Assembly: GCF_018408855.1 (NCBI RefSeq)
Contig: NZ_AP024322.1
Coordinates: 2,480,001 to 2,544,000 of the forward strand
Direction: 5' to 3'
From: Caballeronia sp. NK8
Lineage (GTDB): Bacteria > Pseudomonadota > Gammaproteobacteria > Burkholderiales > Burkholderiaceae
Length of the DNA: 64,000 bases
In this document: in pieces, positions 18,215 to 27,400 of the stretch
Layout of the letters: the number at the start of each line of letters is the position of its first letter
Position numbering within the stretch: position 1 is the stretch's first letter
Position numbers and translations under genes: made by a program
The notes under the pieces: generated by a model
Told to the model about the DNA's origin: nothing
Seen by the model: the letters and a program-made list of their open reading frames with translations, nothing else
Database searches by the model: none

Positions 18215-18694
18215 ATGAAAACGGTAAGTCGTATCGCGCTGGCAATGGCACTCGTCGGCTCGGTGGCGCTGACGGGCTGCGCCTACAACAGCAGTTCTTC
18301 GGACGTCTACACGGCCTCGCAGGCACAGCGTGAGGAAACGGTACGCATGGCGACTGTCGAAAGTGTGCGCGGCGTGAAGATCAGCTCGAACAACGGCCAG
18401 CCGACCGGCCTCGGCACGATCGGCGGCGGCGCGCTGGGCGGCGTCGCGGCGGCAAGTGCGATCGGCGGCGGCAACGGCTCGATCATCGCGGGCATCATCG
18501 GCGGCCTGGCTGGCGCCGTGGCGGGCAACGCGGTCGAGAACAGTGTCGCGATGAAGAACGGCCTGGAGATCACCGTACGCCTCGATAACGGCGATCTGCG
18601 CGCGATCACGCAGACCGCGAACGGCGAGGTGTTCCAGGCGGGCGAACGGGTGCGTCTGTTGTCGAGCGGCGGCGTCACGCGCGTTACGCACTGA
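18215..18694 (+). CDS. SlyB-type glycine-zipper outer-membrane lipoprotein
   Basis: A 159-residue lipoprotein. The signal peptide ends in the lipobox ALTGC with lipidated Cys22. A glycine-zipper region (about 67-110; GGGALGGVAAASAIGGG and IIGGLAGAVAGNAV) is flanked by short beta segments (MATVESVRGVKI, EITVRLDNGDLRAI). This is the layout of SlyB/Pcp lipoproteins, which support outer-membrane integrity. A GGAGTGAAGGA ribosome binding site precedes the ATG. A strong terminator follows at 18763. Confidence 0.88.
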   Translation: MKTVSRIALAMALVGSVALTGCAYNSSSSDVYTASQAQREETVRMATVESVRGVKISSNNGQPTGLGTIGGGALGGVAAASAIGGGNGSIIAGIIGGLAGAVAGNAVENSVAMKNGLEITVRLDNGDLRAITQTANGEVFQAGERVRLLSSGGVTRVTH

Positions 18695-18762
18695 ACTGAG
18701 CCACTGAGGCATTCAGCGGAGGAATAGGCGCCGCGCCGCAAGGCGCTGACCTCTCCGACACG

Positions 18763-18797
18763 AGCGCATGTATCGAAAGATGCATGCGCTTTTTCTT
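18763..18797 (+). terminator. Intrinsic terminator after the SlyB-like gene
   Basis: A 12-bp stem AGCGCATGTATC/GATGCATGCGCT with one T-G pair and a GAAA loop is followed by TTTTCTTT, about 70 bp past the stop codon. Confidence 0.85.
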
Positions 18798-18845
18798 TGG
18801 GTGCTCGACTCGCGCGAGTTGCCCCATGCGATTCGTTCGCCGAAA

Positions 18846-18882
18846 CGAAAAACCCGCCGCCAGGTTGCTCCGGCGACGGGTT
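18846..18882 (-). terminator. Intrinsic terminator after the histone H1-like gene
   Basis: On the minus strand AACCCGTCGCC/GGCGGCGGGTT (one G-T pair) with a loop of about 10 nt runs into TTTTTCG, about 70 bp past the stop at 18952. Confidence 0.8.
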
Positions 18883-18886
18883 CAGG

Positions 18887-18928
18887 CCGGGTAGGCCTAC
18901 CCGGACCAAGGGCACAGCGCGCTGTGCC
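18887..18928. repeat. Two adjacent perfect 18-bp palindromes
   Basis: CCGGGTAGGCCTACCCGG (18887-18904) and GGCACAGCGCGCTGTGCC (18911-18928) are each perfectly self-complementary and 6 bp apart. They lie in the 3' untranslated region of the histone-like gene, just before its terminator. They may fold into two RNA hairpins or act as DNA sites. Confidence 0.75.
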
Positions 18929-18951
18929 TGGGTGTTGCCTACTGCGAGAGC

Positions 18952-19617
18952 TTACGGACGGCTGCCCGTCGGGAACGGCCATGCCGCTGCCGGGTTCAAC
19001 GCCGTCTTGACAGCCGCAGCCGGAGCCGGAGCGGGCGCCGATACGGTCGTTGCCGTCGTTGCAGGAGCGGCAGCCGTAGTCTTCTTCGCAGCAGCGGCCT
19101 TCTTGGCCGGAGCCTTCTTCGCAGGGGCCTTCTTTGCAGCAGGAGCGGGCGCAGCCGCAGGCGCAGGGGCTGCGGTTTTCGCAGCAGCCTTTTTCGCAGG
19201 AGCCTTTTTCGCGGCAGCCTTCTTCGCCGCGGCCTTCTTCGCAGGTGCCTTCTTCGCTGCGGCCTTCTTCGCAGGCGCCTTCTTGGCTGCGGCCTTCTTC
19301 GCCGCTACCTTCTTGGTCGCAACCTTCTTCGCTGCGGCCTTCTTCGCGGGCGCCTTCTTCGCCGCGACCTTCTTCGCTGCTACCTTCTTCGCCGCGACCT
19401 TCTTCGCTGCTACCTTCTTTGCCGCGACCTTCTTCGTCGCTACTTTCTTTGCAGCAACCTTCTTCGCTGCGACCTTCTTCGCTGCTACTTTCTTTGCAGC
19501 GACCTTCTTCACAGCGACCTTCTTAGCGGCAACCTTTTTCGCCGGCGCAGCCTTCTTGGCGGTGACCTTCTTTGCTGCAGCCTTTTTCGCGGCGGGTTTT
19601 TTCTTGGCAACTGCCAT
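18952..19617 (-). CDS. Histone H1-like Lys/Ala-rich DNA-binding protein
   Basis: A 221-residue, highly basic protein made almost entirely of degenerate AAKK(V/A) and APAKK pentapeptide-like repeats (about 6-200), ending in a distinct short tail, [16 protein letters not shown]. This composition resembles the C-terminal domain of histone H1, AlgP and PhaF-type proteins that bind and compact DNA. An AAGGAG ribosome binding site precedes the ATG. Repeat number is expected to vary between strains through slippage. It lies downstream of nrdB in the same direction, separated by 462 bp. The specific role is unknown. Confidence 0.88.
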   Translation of the reverse strand: MAVAKKKPAAKKAAAKKVTAKKAAPAKKVAAKKVAVKKVAAKKVAAKKVAAKKVAAKKVATKKVAAKKVAAKKVAAKKVAAKKVAAKKAPAKKAAAKKVATKKVAAKKAAAKKAPAKKAAAKKAPAKKAAAKKAAAKKAPAKKAAAKTAAPAPAAAPAPAAKKAPAKKAPAKKAAAAKKTTAAAPATTATTVSAPAPAPAAAVKTALNPAAAWPFPTGSRP

Positions 19618-20079
19618 GGTTTTTCTCCTTCAGGTTTTCAGATGAGAGTCAGTTCAAACTACACCCTTCGTCAAAACCCGCTTCCCACGTGTCGCCTCTC
19701 ACAGCGCACGCTACGAAGCGGATTATTCATCGGCGTACGCTGATCCCACCTGCTTACGCTAATGAATACGGCAAGGCGCGCCGTGCCCCGAGGCACCGCG
19801 CGCCAAATTGAGTCAGCACCGCTTGTTCGCGGCGCCGGCCTTCGCTTGATCGAGCCAGCGAGCTTGCCGCTGGCATGTTCCGGGGGGAAGTTTGCCCATC
19901 CCTTTTCAGGGAACGCAAAACGCCTGTCTTCCATTCGAGCCACTTGGCCCGCCACGTCAGTAGGCGCACTCTGCATCAGGCGACCGTTCTCCTAAACCTT
20001 GTCGGCCGGGCGCGCGTGAGCGACACGCTGCTGCCCGTCCGTCCCGTCGATTTCGTCTGCAACACGTCCTGGATTTTTA
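19618..20079. other. 462-bp region between nrdB and the histone-like gene
   Basis: No confident gene. A minus-strand frame at 19671-19976 (101 codons) has AGGAGA about 11 nt before its ATG but no recognised family. Its sequence, and that of overlapping frames, reminds me of non-coding filler repeated in Burkholderiaceae genomes; this is an impression, not a search result. The histone-like gene promoter must lie here on the minus strand. Confidence 0.4.
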
Positions 20080-21324
20080 TTATTCCCAGGTCAGCGCGCC
20101 GCCGGTTTGATACTCAATCACGCGTGTCTCGAAGAAGTTGCGTTCCTTCTTCAAGTCGATCATTTCGCTCATCCACGGGAACGGGTTTTCCTCGTTCGGG
20201 AAGAGCGGGTCCAGTCCGATCTGCTGGCAACGCCGGTTGCAGATGAACCGCAAGTAGCTCTTGAACATCGACGCGTTCAGGCCGAGAACCCCGCGCGGCA
20301 TGGTGTCTTCAGCGTAGCGATATTCAAGATCGACAGCCTGCTTGAAGAGCTCGCGAATCTCGGCCTTGAATTCGGCGGTCCACAGTTGCGGCTCTTCCAG
20401 CTTGATCTGGTTGATGAGGTCGATGCCGAAGTTGCAGTGCATCGATTCGTCGCGGAGGATGTACTGATACTGCTCCGCCGCGCCCGTCATCTTGTTCTGG
20501 CGACCCAGCGCCAGAATCTGCGTGAAGCCGACATAGAAGAACAGGCCTTCCATGATGCAGGCGAACACGATCAACGACTTCAGCAATTTCTGGTCCGCTT
20601 CCAGCGTGCCGGTGGTGAAGGCCGGGTCGGTCAGCGTATTGATGAAGGGGATGAGGAACTCGTCCTTGTCACGGATCGACTTGACCTCGTGATACGCGTT
20701 GAAGATCTCGCTTTCATCGAGACCGAGCGATTCGACGATGTACTGGTACGCGTGCGTGTGGATCGCCTCTTCGAAGGCCTGGCGCAGCAGGAACTGGCGG
20801 CACTCCGGAGCGGTGATGTGACGGTACGTGCCGAGCACGATGTTGTTCGCGGCGAGCGAGTCCGCCGTGACGAAGAAGCCGAGGTTGCGCTTGACCACGC
20901 GGCGCTCGTCGTCCGAGAGACCGTTCGGGTCTTTCCACAGGGCGATGTCGCGCGACATGTTCACTTCCTGCGGCATCCAGTGATTCGCGCAGCCCGCGAG
21001 GTACTTCTCCCACGCCCACTTGTACTTGAACGGGACGAGTTGATTGACGTCGGTCTTGCCGTTGATGATGCGCTTGTCGGCGACATTGACGCGCGCTTCG
21101 CTCTGCGCGGCGATCGCGCCGGCGGACGGTGTGGCGGCTGCGGGGGGAACGAAGCCATCGGAGAAGATGTTGTTCGCCTGAGCAGTCTGGGCAGCTTGAT
21201 GAGCGTGCGCTACTTGCGTCGCGCCTTGCGTGCCGAAAGTCGTGCCTTGAGCGTGACGCAACGGGTTCTGTTGCGAAGCGCTCGAGGGAGCTACGGCAGT
21301 GGTCTCGTCATCCCAGTTGAGCAT
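20080..21324 (-). CDS. nrdB: Ribonucleoside-diphosphate reductase class Ia, beta subunit
   Basis: A 414-residue radical-generating subunit that supplies the tyrosyl radical for NrdA. Dimetal ligands sit in [13 protein letters not shown] and [10 protein letters not shown]. The stretch between about 10 and 80 is an Ala/Gln/Thr-rich extension missing from E. coli NrdB (376 residues). The C-terminus ends with the short GGALTWE tail that docks to NrdA. It is 3 kb away from nrdA, same strand, with DUF3820, MFS and repeat sequences between. It has its own tandem NrdR-type boxes 600 bp upstream. Confidence 0.95.
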   Translation of the reverse strand: MLNWDDETTAVAPSSASQQNPLRHAQGTTFGTQGATQVAHAHQAAQTAQANNIFSDGFVPPAAATPSAGAIAAQSEARVNVADKRIINGKTDVNQLVPFKYKWAWEKYLAGCANHWMPQEVNMSRDIALWKDPNGLSDDERRVVKRNLGFFVTADSLAANNIVLGTYRHITAPECRQFLLRQAFEEAIHTHAYQYIVESLGLDESEIFNAYHEVKSIRDKDEFLIPFINTLTDPAFTTGTLEADQKLLKSLIVFACIMEGLFFYVGFTQILALGRQNKMTGAAEQYQYILRDESMHCNFGIDLINQIKLEEPQLWTAEFKAEIRELFKQAVDLEYRYAEDTMPRGVLGLNASMFKSYLRFICNRRCQQIGLDPLFPNEENPFPWMSEMIDLKKERNFFETRVIEYQTGGALTWE

Positions 21325-21361
21325 AAATTCTCACCATCAATTTAGATCGGTTTGTACCATC

Positions 21362-21396
21362 TTTTCATGAGCGATAAAAGAGTTTGCTCATGAAAA
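21362..21396 (-). promoter_or_regulatory. Perfect hairpin just upstream of nrdB
   Basis: An 11-bp perfect inverted repeat with a 13-nt loop lies 38 bp ahead of the nrdB start codon. No T-run follows on the minus strand, so a simple terminator is unlikely. A role in translation or mRNA stability is an inference. Confidence 0.5.
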
Positions 21397-21926
21397 ATCT
21401 CGTTTTCATGCGATTTAGATTCGACGTTGCTACCTGCATACAACACTTGGCTCGTCGATGTGTGTGTGAGGCTCGATGCGACATCTCTTCGATCGGGTGT
21501 GAAGCGGTCCTGATCGAGTGACTTCGAAGGCATCTCCGCATGCTTGCGAGTAACTTCATCGATGCCTTGGAAGCCTTGTCTCACAAGGCTTTGCGGCCGA
21601 CGCACAAAGCACGCTGCGAAGCACATCGCGTTTCGCTGCAAGCATCGGCTCACTGATGAGCATGCGATCTCGAACGCATCGAAGCGTGACGCGCTTCGCT
21701 CATCGATCCATCTTGCTCGACGACACTCGATGCGATGCAAAACATGTGTCGAGAAGCGATCGACTTGCTGCCTTCTCTCGCTCTCTTCGATGACCTTCGA
21801 AGCATGTCATCGGACCCATGCCGCGTCGCTCGAAAGACTCTCGCGAAGGCATCTCGAAGCGCGCTCTACTGCCTGCTTGCGGCCGCGAATTCGTTGCCGA
21901 AGTTTAGCATCTGGTGTCTCGTATTT

Positions 21927-21973
21927 CCACAATATCTTGTGCTTGAAAATATCACCAATACAACCTATAGCGT
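21927..21973 (-). promoter_or_regulatory. Tandem NrdR-type boxes upstream of nrdB
   Basis: Two 16-bp sites, CCACAATATCTTGTGC (21927-21942) and ATACAACCTATAGCGT (21958-21973), match the NrdR palindrome (acaC-WATATMTW-Gtgt as I recall it) and start exactly 31 bp apart, about three helical turns. NrdR represses nrd genes when dATP/ATP is high. The sites lie between the DUF3820 stop and the long leader of nrdB. Box 1 is strong; box 2 is weaker. Confidence 0.65.
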
Positions 21974-22017
21974 GTTTACGCGGCGCTCCGACTCACTGCA
22001 GAACCTTGCGCCAGGCG

Positions 22018-22230
22018 TCACCGGCCTCGCAGCGGATCGAGCAACGCACGCAAGTTGTTGTGGTCGATCTCATGCATCAAGGCGAGCAACTTGCCGAGCT
22101 TGCCCTCTGGAAAACCCTCACGCGCGAACCACGCGAGATAGTGACCAGGCAGGTCCGCGATGAGCCTGTCCTTGTACTTGCCGTACGGCATCGTCTGCGT
22201 GACGAGACGCTGCAGATCTTGCGGGTCCAT
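22018..22230 (-). CDS. DUF3820 (QSregVF-like) small protein
   Basis: A 70-residue protein with the family features MPYGKYKDRLIADLPGHYL followed by WFAREGFPEGKLGKLL and an EIDHNNL helix. The DUF3820/QSregVF family was named from a Pseudomonas protein linked to quorum-sensing-regulated virulence, but its biochemical function is unknown. The gene lies between the MFS gene and the nrdB regulatory region, divergent from the MFS gene with a 122-bp gap. Confidence 0.82.
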   Translation of the reverse strand: MDPQDLQRLVTQTMPYGKYKDRLIADLPGHYLAWFAREGFPEGKLGKLLALMHEIDHNNLRALLDPLRGR

Positions 22231-22352
22231 CGCTTCTTCACTCCTCGTTCAATGTTCATCGCACCACGCAACGCGTGGCAATCGCTCAGCGACTGCTCCA
22301 TATCGGTGCCATAATCGCCGCTCTTGCCGCCAAGAGTTGATCGCGATTCACC

Positions 22353-23750
22353 ATGCCGCTTGCCGTCAAAGCTTTCATCGCCCCTCTCATCGTCGCGTGC
22401 GCGATGTTCATGGAAAGCGTCGACGCCAATGTCATCGTCACGGCGATTCCTGAAATGGCTCGTGCCTTCGGACGCGATCCCGTCACGTTGAAGGTCGCAG
22501 TCACGAGCTACGTGCTCGGGCTCGGCGTCTTCATACCGATCTGCGGCTGGGTCGCCGACCGCTTCGGCGCACGCGCCGTGTTCCGCACGGCGATCGGCGT
22601 GTTCGTCGTCGGCTCGCTGCTCTGCGCGGCTTCCACTTCGCTCGGACCATTCACGGTCGCGCGCTTCATCCAGGGCGTCGGCGGCGCGATGATGGTGCCC
22701 GTCGGCCGCATCATCATCTTCCGCTCGGTGCGCCGCTCCGACTTCATCCGCGCGATGAATTACCTCTCGGTGCCCGCAATGCTCGGACCCGCGGTCGGGC
22801 CGCTGCTCGGCGGTTTCATCACGACGTACCTGCACTGGCGCCTGATCTTCTTCATCAACATTCCGATCGGCATCGCCGGCATCTGGCTGACCAATCGGCA
22901 TATCCCCAACTCGCACGAGGAGCATCCCGGCCGGCTCGACTGGTTCGGCTTCTTCCTCTCGGCGAGCGCGGGCGTGTTGCTGCTGCTCGGACTCTCGCTC
23001 GTCGGCGGCGAACTGATTCCGCAAGGCACCGCCTACGCGATGTGCGCCGCCGGCGCGCTGATGGTCGTGCTGTACTGCATCCACGCGCGCCGCGCGGAGA
23101 AGCCGCTGCTCGATCTGCGCTTCTTCCGCGTGCCGACGTTTCAGGCGAGCGTGCTGGGCGGCTCGATGTTCCGCATCGGACTCGGCGCGGTGCCATTCCT
23201 TTTGCCGCTCGCGCTGCAGGAAGGTCTCGGCATGTCCGCGTTCAAGTCCGGCGCGATCACCTGCGCGTCCGCGTTCGGCGGCATGTTCATGCGCTCGTTC
23301 GCATCGCGCGTGCTGCATCGCTTCGGCTTCCGTCAGACGCTCTTCTACAACGCGGCGCTGTCGGGCATCGCCATCGCGGCGTGCGGCGCGTTCTTCCCCG
23401 GCACGCCGACCTGGGTGATCTGGGCTGTCGTGCTGCTCGGCGGCTTCTTTCCCGCGTTGCAGTTCACGAGCCTCAACTCGCTCGCGTATGCGGAGATCGA
23501 AACGCGCGACGTCGGACGCGCGACCAGCCTCGCGAGCTTCGTGCAGCAGGTGTCGCTGGGGCTTGGCGTGACGGTCGCGGGTATCACGCTCGAACTCTCG
23601 CAATATCTGAACGGTCATGCGAGCGTGCAATGGTCCGACTTCTGGCCTGCGTTCGTCGTCGTGGGGCTGTTTTCTTTTCTTTCGATGCCGATTACTGCGC
23701 GGCTCGCGCACGATGCCGGCACGGAGATCTCGCGTGGGACGCGCGGCTGA
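22353..23750 (+). CDS. MFS transporter, DHA2 (EmrB/QacA) drug-efflux family
   Basis: A 465-residue, 14-helix major facilitator. The N-terminus ACAMFMESVDANVIVTAIPE contains the helix 1 acidic residue typical of DHA2. VADRFGARAVF is motif A between helices 2 and 3, and LGPAVGPLLGG is motif C of drug:proton antiporters. It should export toxic compounds or drugs through the inner membrane; the substrate is unknown. It is on the opposite strand to the nrd genes and is followed by a large inverted repeat, so it may be an insertion between nrdA and nrdB. Confidence 0.88.
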   Translation: MPLAVKAFIAPLIVACAMFMESVDANVIVTAIPEMARAFGRDPVTLKVAVTSYVLGLGVFIPICGWVADRFGARAVFRTAIGVFVVGSLLCAASTSLGPFTVARFIQGVGGAMMVPVGRIIIFRSVRRSDFIRAMNYLSVPAMLGPAVGPLLGGFITTYLHWRLIFFINIPIGIAGIWLTNRHIPNSHEEHPGRLDWFGFFLSASAGVLLLLGLSLVGGELIPQGTAYAMCAAGALMVVLYCIHARRAEKPLLDLRFFRVPTFQASVLGGSMFRIGLGAVPFLLPLALQEGLGMSAFKSGAITCASAFGGMFMRSFASRVLHRFGFRQTLFYNAALSGIAIAACGAFFPGTPTWVIWAVVLLGGFFPALQFTSLNSLAYAEIETRDVGRATSLASFVQQVSLGLGVTVAGITLELSQYLNGHASVQWSDFWPAFVVVGLFSFLSMPITARLAHDAGTEISRGTRG

Positions 23751-24465
23751 GTCTGGTTCTTCTGCTGGGTTTCTCGCCGGATCCCGTTGGCGTGTCGGTC
23801 TGTTGGCGTTGCCCCTGTGCGGGGCGGCAGTCACTTTCTTTGCTGCTGCAAAGAAAGTAACCAAAGAAAGCAGCTTTCCCCATCCAAAGTACTTCACGCC
23901 GGCCGCGGCACAGGCGATCAGTCTTGGCACAGCAGTAGCGAGTGCCCTCAAAGGCCTAAACCGGGCTTGGACCGCGCACGGTCTGTCACATCGCGCCACA
24001 AAACAAACTGGTTCAGCACGAAATGGCTCCGGCCCGCTTCGCGGCCGATGGGCTAATCGGGTCTGCGTGGGCTTCTGCGTTTCTCTTTTCTCGTCGGTTT
24101 CCCTTGCATACCCAACGGCAGCGCGTAGCGCTGTGCCGATGCTATTTCGTGCTGAACCAGCGCGCTCAAACGACTAGCTTGTCAGACCGTGCGCGGTCCA
24201 AGCCCGAGGTGGCCTGTGAGGGCACTCGCTACAGACGCCACGAGCGACGAGAAGAACACCCAAATTGCGTGTGACCGCGGGCGTCTCGAGCTGCTTTCTT
24301 TGGTTACTTTCTTTGCAGCAGCAAAGAAAGTGACTGCCGCCCCGCACAGGGGCAACGCTAACCGACCAACCCGCCAACGGGATCCGGCGAAAAAAAAACG
24401 GACCAGCACCGGAGCATAAAAAAAACCGCTCCGATGCCGGCCCGCCCGACCGGCTCACTCGACGC
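23751..24465. other. 715-bp gap between MFS and nrdA ends
   Basis: The gap is filled almost entirely by the interrupted palindrome at 23775-24389. Several open frames cross it on both strands but they follow the repeat symmetry and have no family resemblance or ribosome binding sites. A poly-A/T tract at 24390-24398 could help terminate transcripts. Confidence 0.6.
23775..24389. repeat. 615-bp interrupted palindrome
   Basis: Three pairs of inverted blocks are nested around a centre near 24085. Outer block: 23775-23875 against 24289-24389, 97 of 101 positions matching, with the inner 70 identical. Middle block: 23935-23988 against 24180-24232. Inner block: 24008-24027 against 24141-24160, 19 of 20. 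Spacers between blocks do not match. Each outer arm contains a perfect 11-bp hairpin, ACTTTCTTTGC/GCAAAGAAAGT (23833-23858 and 24306-24331). It lies between the 3' ends of the convergent MFS and nrdA genes. I recall similar arms elsewhere in Burkholderiaceae genomes, which suggests a dispersed non-coding element. Confidence 0.85.
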
Positions 24466-27400
24466 TTACTGGCAAGCCTCGCACTCGTCGAAGCCCGCAT
24501 CGCCCGGACGCATCATGCAGACGGGACCATCGGCTTCCTGAGCCGGCGCTGCCTCAACCGCCGCAGCATTGAACCCGCCCGCGCCCGACGACGCACCACC
24601 CGACACGCCACCGAAGCCACCTTGCGCACCCGATGCGCCATGACCGCCATCGCCCGACGGCACCGCGTTCAGCGCGCCATGCGCAACAGTCGACTTCTCG
24701 ACATGCGTCGCCGCCATCGTGCGGAGATAGTAGGTCGTCTTGAGGCCGCGAATCCACGCGAGCTTGTAGACCTCGTCGAGCTTCTTGCCCGACGCGCCCG
24801 CCATGTAGATGTTCAGCGACTGCGCCTGATCAATCCACTTCTGACGGCGCGACGCCGCTTCGACCAGCCACTTCGGATCGACTTCGAACGCGGTCGCGTA
24901 GATCGCGCGCAGATCCGCCGGAACACGGTCGATGCGCGAGAGCGTGCCGTCGAAGTACTTCAGATCCGACACCATCACTTCGTCCCACAGCCCGCGCGCC
25001 TTCAGGTCACGCACGAGGTAGTCGTTGACGACCGTGAATTCGCCCGACAGATTCGATTTCACGTACAGATTCTGGAAAGTCGGCTCGATGCACGCCGACA
25101 CGCCGATGATGTTGGAGATCGTCGCCGTCGGCGCAATCGCCACGCAGTTCGAATTGCGCATGCCGTACGTCGAGATGCGCGAACGCAGTTCGGGCCAGTC
25201 CATCGACTCGGACGAATCCACTTCGACATACCCGCCGCGCGCGTCCGCCAGCAGCTTCAGCGAATCCTGCGGAAGAATGCCGCGATCCCACAGCGAGCCG
25301 CGATACGTCGCGTAACGGCCACGCTCTTCCGCGAGTTCCGTCGATGCGTAGTACGCGTAATAGCAGACGGCTTCCATCGAACGATCCGCGAACTCGACCG
25401 CATCGCCCGACGCGTACGGCGTGCGCAGCAAATGCAGGCAGTCCTGGAAGCCCATGATGCCCATGCCCACCGGACGATGCTTCAGGTTCGAGTTACGCGC
25501 CTTCGGAACCGCGTAGTAGTTGATGTCGATGACATTGTCGAGCATACGCATCGCGACGCTGATGGTGCGCTTGAGCTTGGCGTGATCCAGCGCGTAGCTG
25601 CCGTCGGCCTGCTTCACCATGTGCGCGACCAGGTTCACCGAGCCGAGATTGCACACCGCGATTTCCGTCTCGCTCGTGTTCAGCGTGATTTCCGTGCACA
25701 GGTTCGACGAATGCACGACACCGACGTGCTGTTGCGGCGAGCGCACATTGCACGGATCCTTGAACGTGATCCACGGATGGCCGGTCTCGAACAGCATGCC
25801 GAGCATCTTGCGCCACAGTTGCGCCGCCGGCAGCTTCTTGAACAGCTTGATCTCGCCGCGCGCTGCTTTCTCTTCGTAAGCCACATAGGCCTTCTCGAAG
25901 TCCGCGCCGAACAGGTCGTGCAGGTCCGGGCAGGTCGACGGCGAGAACAGCGTCCAGTCGCCGCCTTCGACGACGCGCTTCATGAACAGGTCGGGAATCC
26001 AGTTCGCCGTGTTCATGTCGTGCGTGCGGCGACGGTCATCGCCCGTGTTCTTGCGCAGCTCGAGGAATTCCTCGATGTCGAGGTGCCACGTTTCCAGGTA
26101 CGCGCACACCGCGCCCTTGCGCTTGCCGCCCTGATTCACGGCGACGGCCGTGTCGTTCACGACCTTCAGGAACGGCACGACGCCTTGCGACTTGCCGTTG
26201 GTGCCCTTGATGTGCGAGCCGAGCGCGCGCACGCGCGTCCAGTCGTTGCCGAGGCCGCCCGCGAACTTCGAGAGCAGCGCGTTTTCCTTCAGCGCTTCGT
26301 AGATGCCGTCGAGATCGTCGGCGACGGTCGTCAGATAGCACGACGACAACTGCGAGCGATGCGTGCCCGAGTTGAACAGCGTCGGCGTCGACGACATGAA
26401 GTCGAACGACGAGAGCACGTTGTAGAACTCGATGGCGCGCGCTTCACGGTCGATTTCGTTGAGCGACAGGCCCATCGCGACACGCATGAAGAATGCCTGC
26501 GGCAACTCGATGCGCGTGCCTTCGACGTGCAGGAAGTAGCGGTCATACAGCGTCTGCAGGCCGAGGTAGCCGAATTGCAGATCGCGGTTCGCGTCGAGCG
26601 CGGCGCCGAGGCGCTTCAGATCGAATTGCTGGAGCTTGTCGTCGAGCAGGCCGGCTTCGACGCCCCGCTTGATGAACAGCGGGAAGTATTCGGCGTAGCG
26701 CTCGCCCATTTCGGCTTGCGTCACTTCGTCCACGAGAATTTCGCGGCGGATCGTGTGCAGCAGGATGCGCGCGGTGACCTGGCTGTACGCCGGGTCCTTT
26801 TCGATCATCGTGCGCGCGGCGAGGATAGACGACTCGTAGACCTGCGACATCGGCACGCCGTCGTACAGGTTCTTCACCGTTTCCGCGACGATCGGCTCAG
26901 CGGACACCGCGTCGCCGAGGTTCGCGCACGCGGAGACGATCAGCGCCTTCAGCGCGTCGAGATCGAGCGGGCGCGTGACGCCGTTGTCCGTCACGTTGAT
27001 GACGCCTTCGTGCGCCTGCGCGTCCTGCGTCTGCGCGCGCTCTTGCGTACGCTGCTGCGTGCGCTTCTCGCGATACAGCACGTACGCGCGCGCGACGTTG
27101 TGCTCGCCGCCGCGCATCAGCGCGAGTTCGACCTGATCCTGAATGTCTTCGATATGGAACGTGCCGCCATGCGGACGGCTGCGCACGAGCGCGCGCACGA
27201 CGGCTTGCGTCAGTTGCTCGACGAGCTCGCGCACACGCGCGGAAGCTGCGCCCTGCCCGCCATTCACGGCGATGAACGCCTTCGTCACCGCGATCGCGAT
27301 TTTCGTCGGCTCGAACGACACCACGCTTCCGTTGCGACGGATGACCTTGTAGTCGGCAAACGTCGTGTCCGGCGCGAGCGCTTGCGCTGCGCTCGTGGAC

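Larger units (their letters stand above)
21325..22017 (-). other. Long structured leader candidate upstream of nrdB
   Basis: This 693-bp region has no supported gene. It is rich in short self-complementary words (TCGATG, GCATC, GAAGC and their complements), suggesting a highly folded RNA if transcribed. A perfect 11-bp hairpin (TTTTCATGAGC/GCTCATGAAAA, 21362-21396) lies 38 bp before the nrdB start. Tandem NrdR-type boxes at 21927-21973 place the probable promoter at the far end, implying a leader of about 600 nt. Confidence 0.5.

Noticed and set aside
18952..19617. Regularly spaced repeats that could suggest a CRISPR array
   Set aside because: The periodicity is that of AAKK codons in one open frame on the minus strand; there are no identical repeats separated by unique spacers.
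21342..21740. Minus-strand frame of 132 codons in the nrdB leader
   Set aside because: No ribosome binding site, no recognisable domain, odd composition and overlaps the perfect hairpin; better seen as non-coding leader.
23617..24177. Open frames across the inverted repeat on both strands
   Set aside because: Their peptide sequences mirror each other because of the repeat arms and match no family; treated as non-coding.
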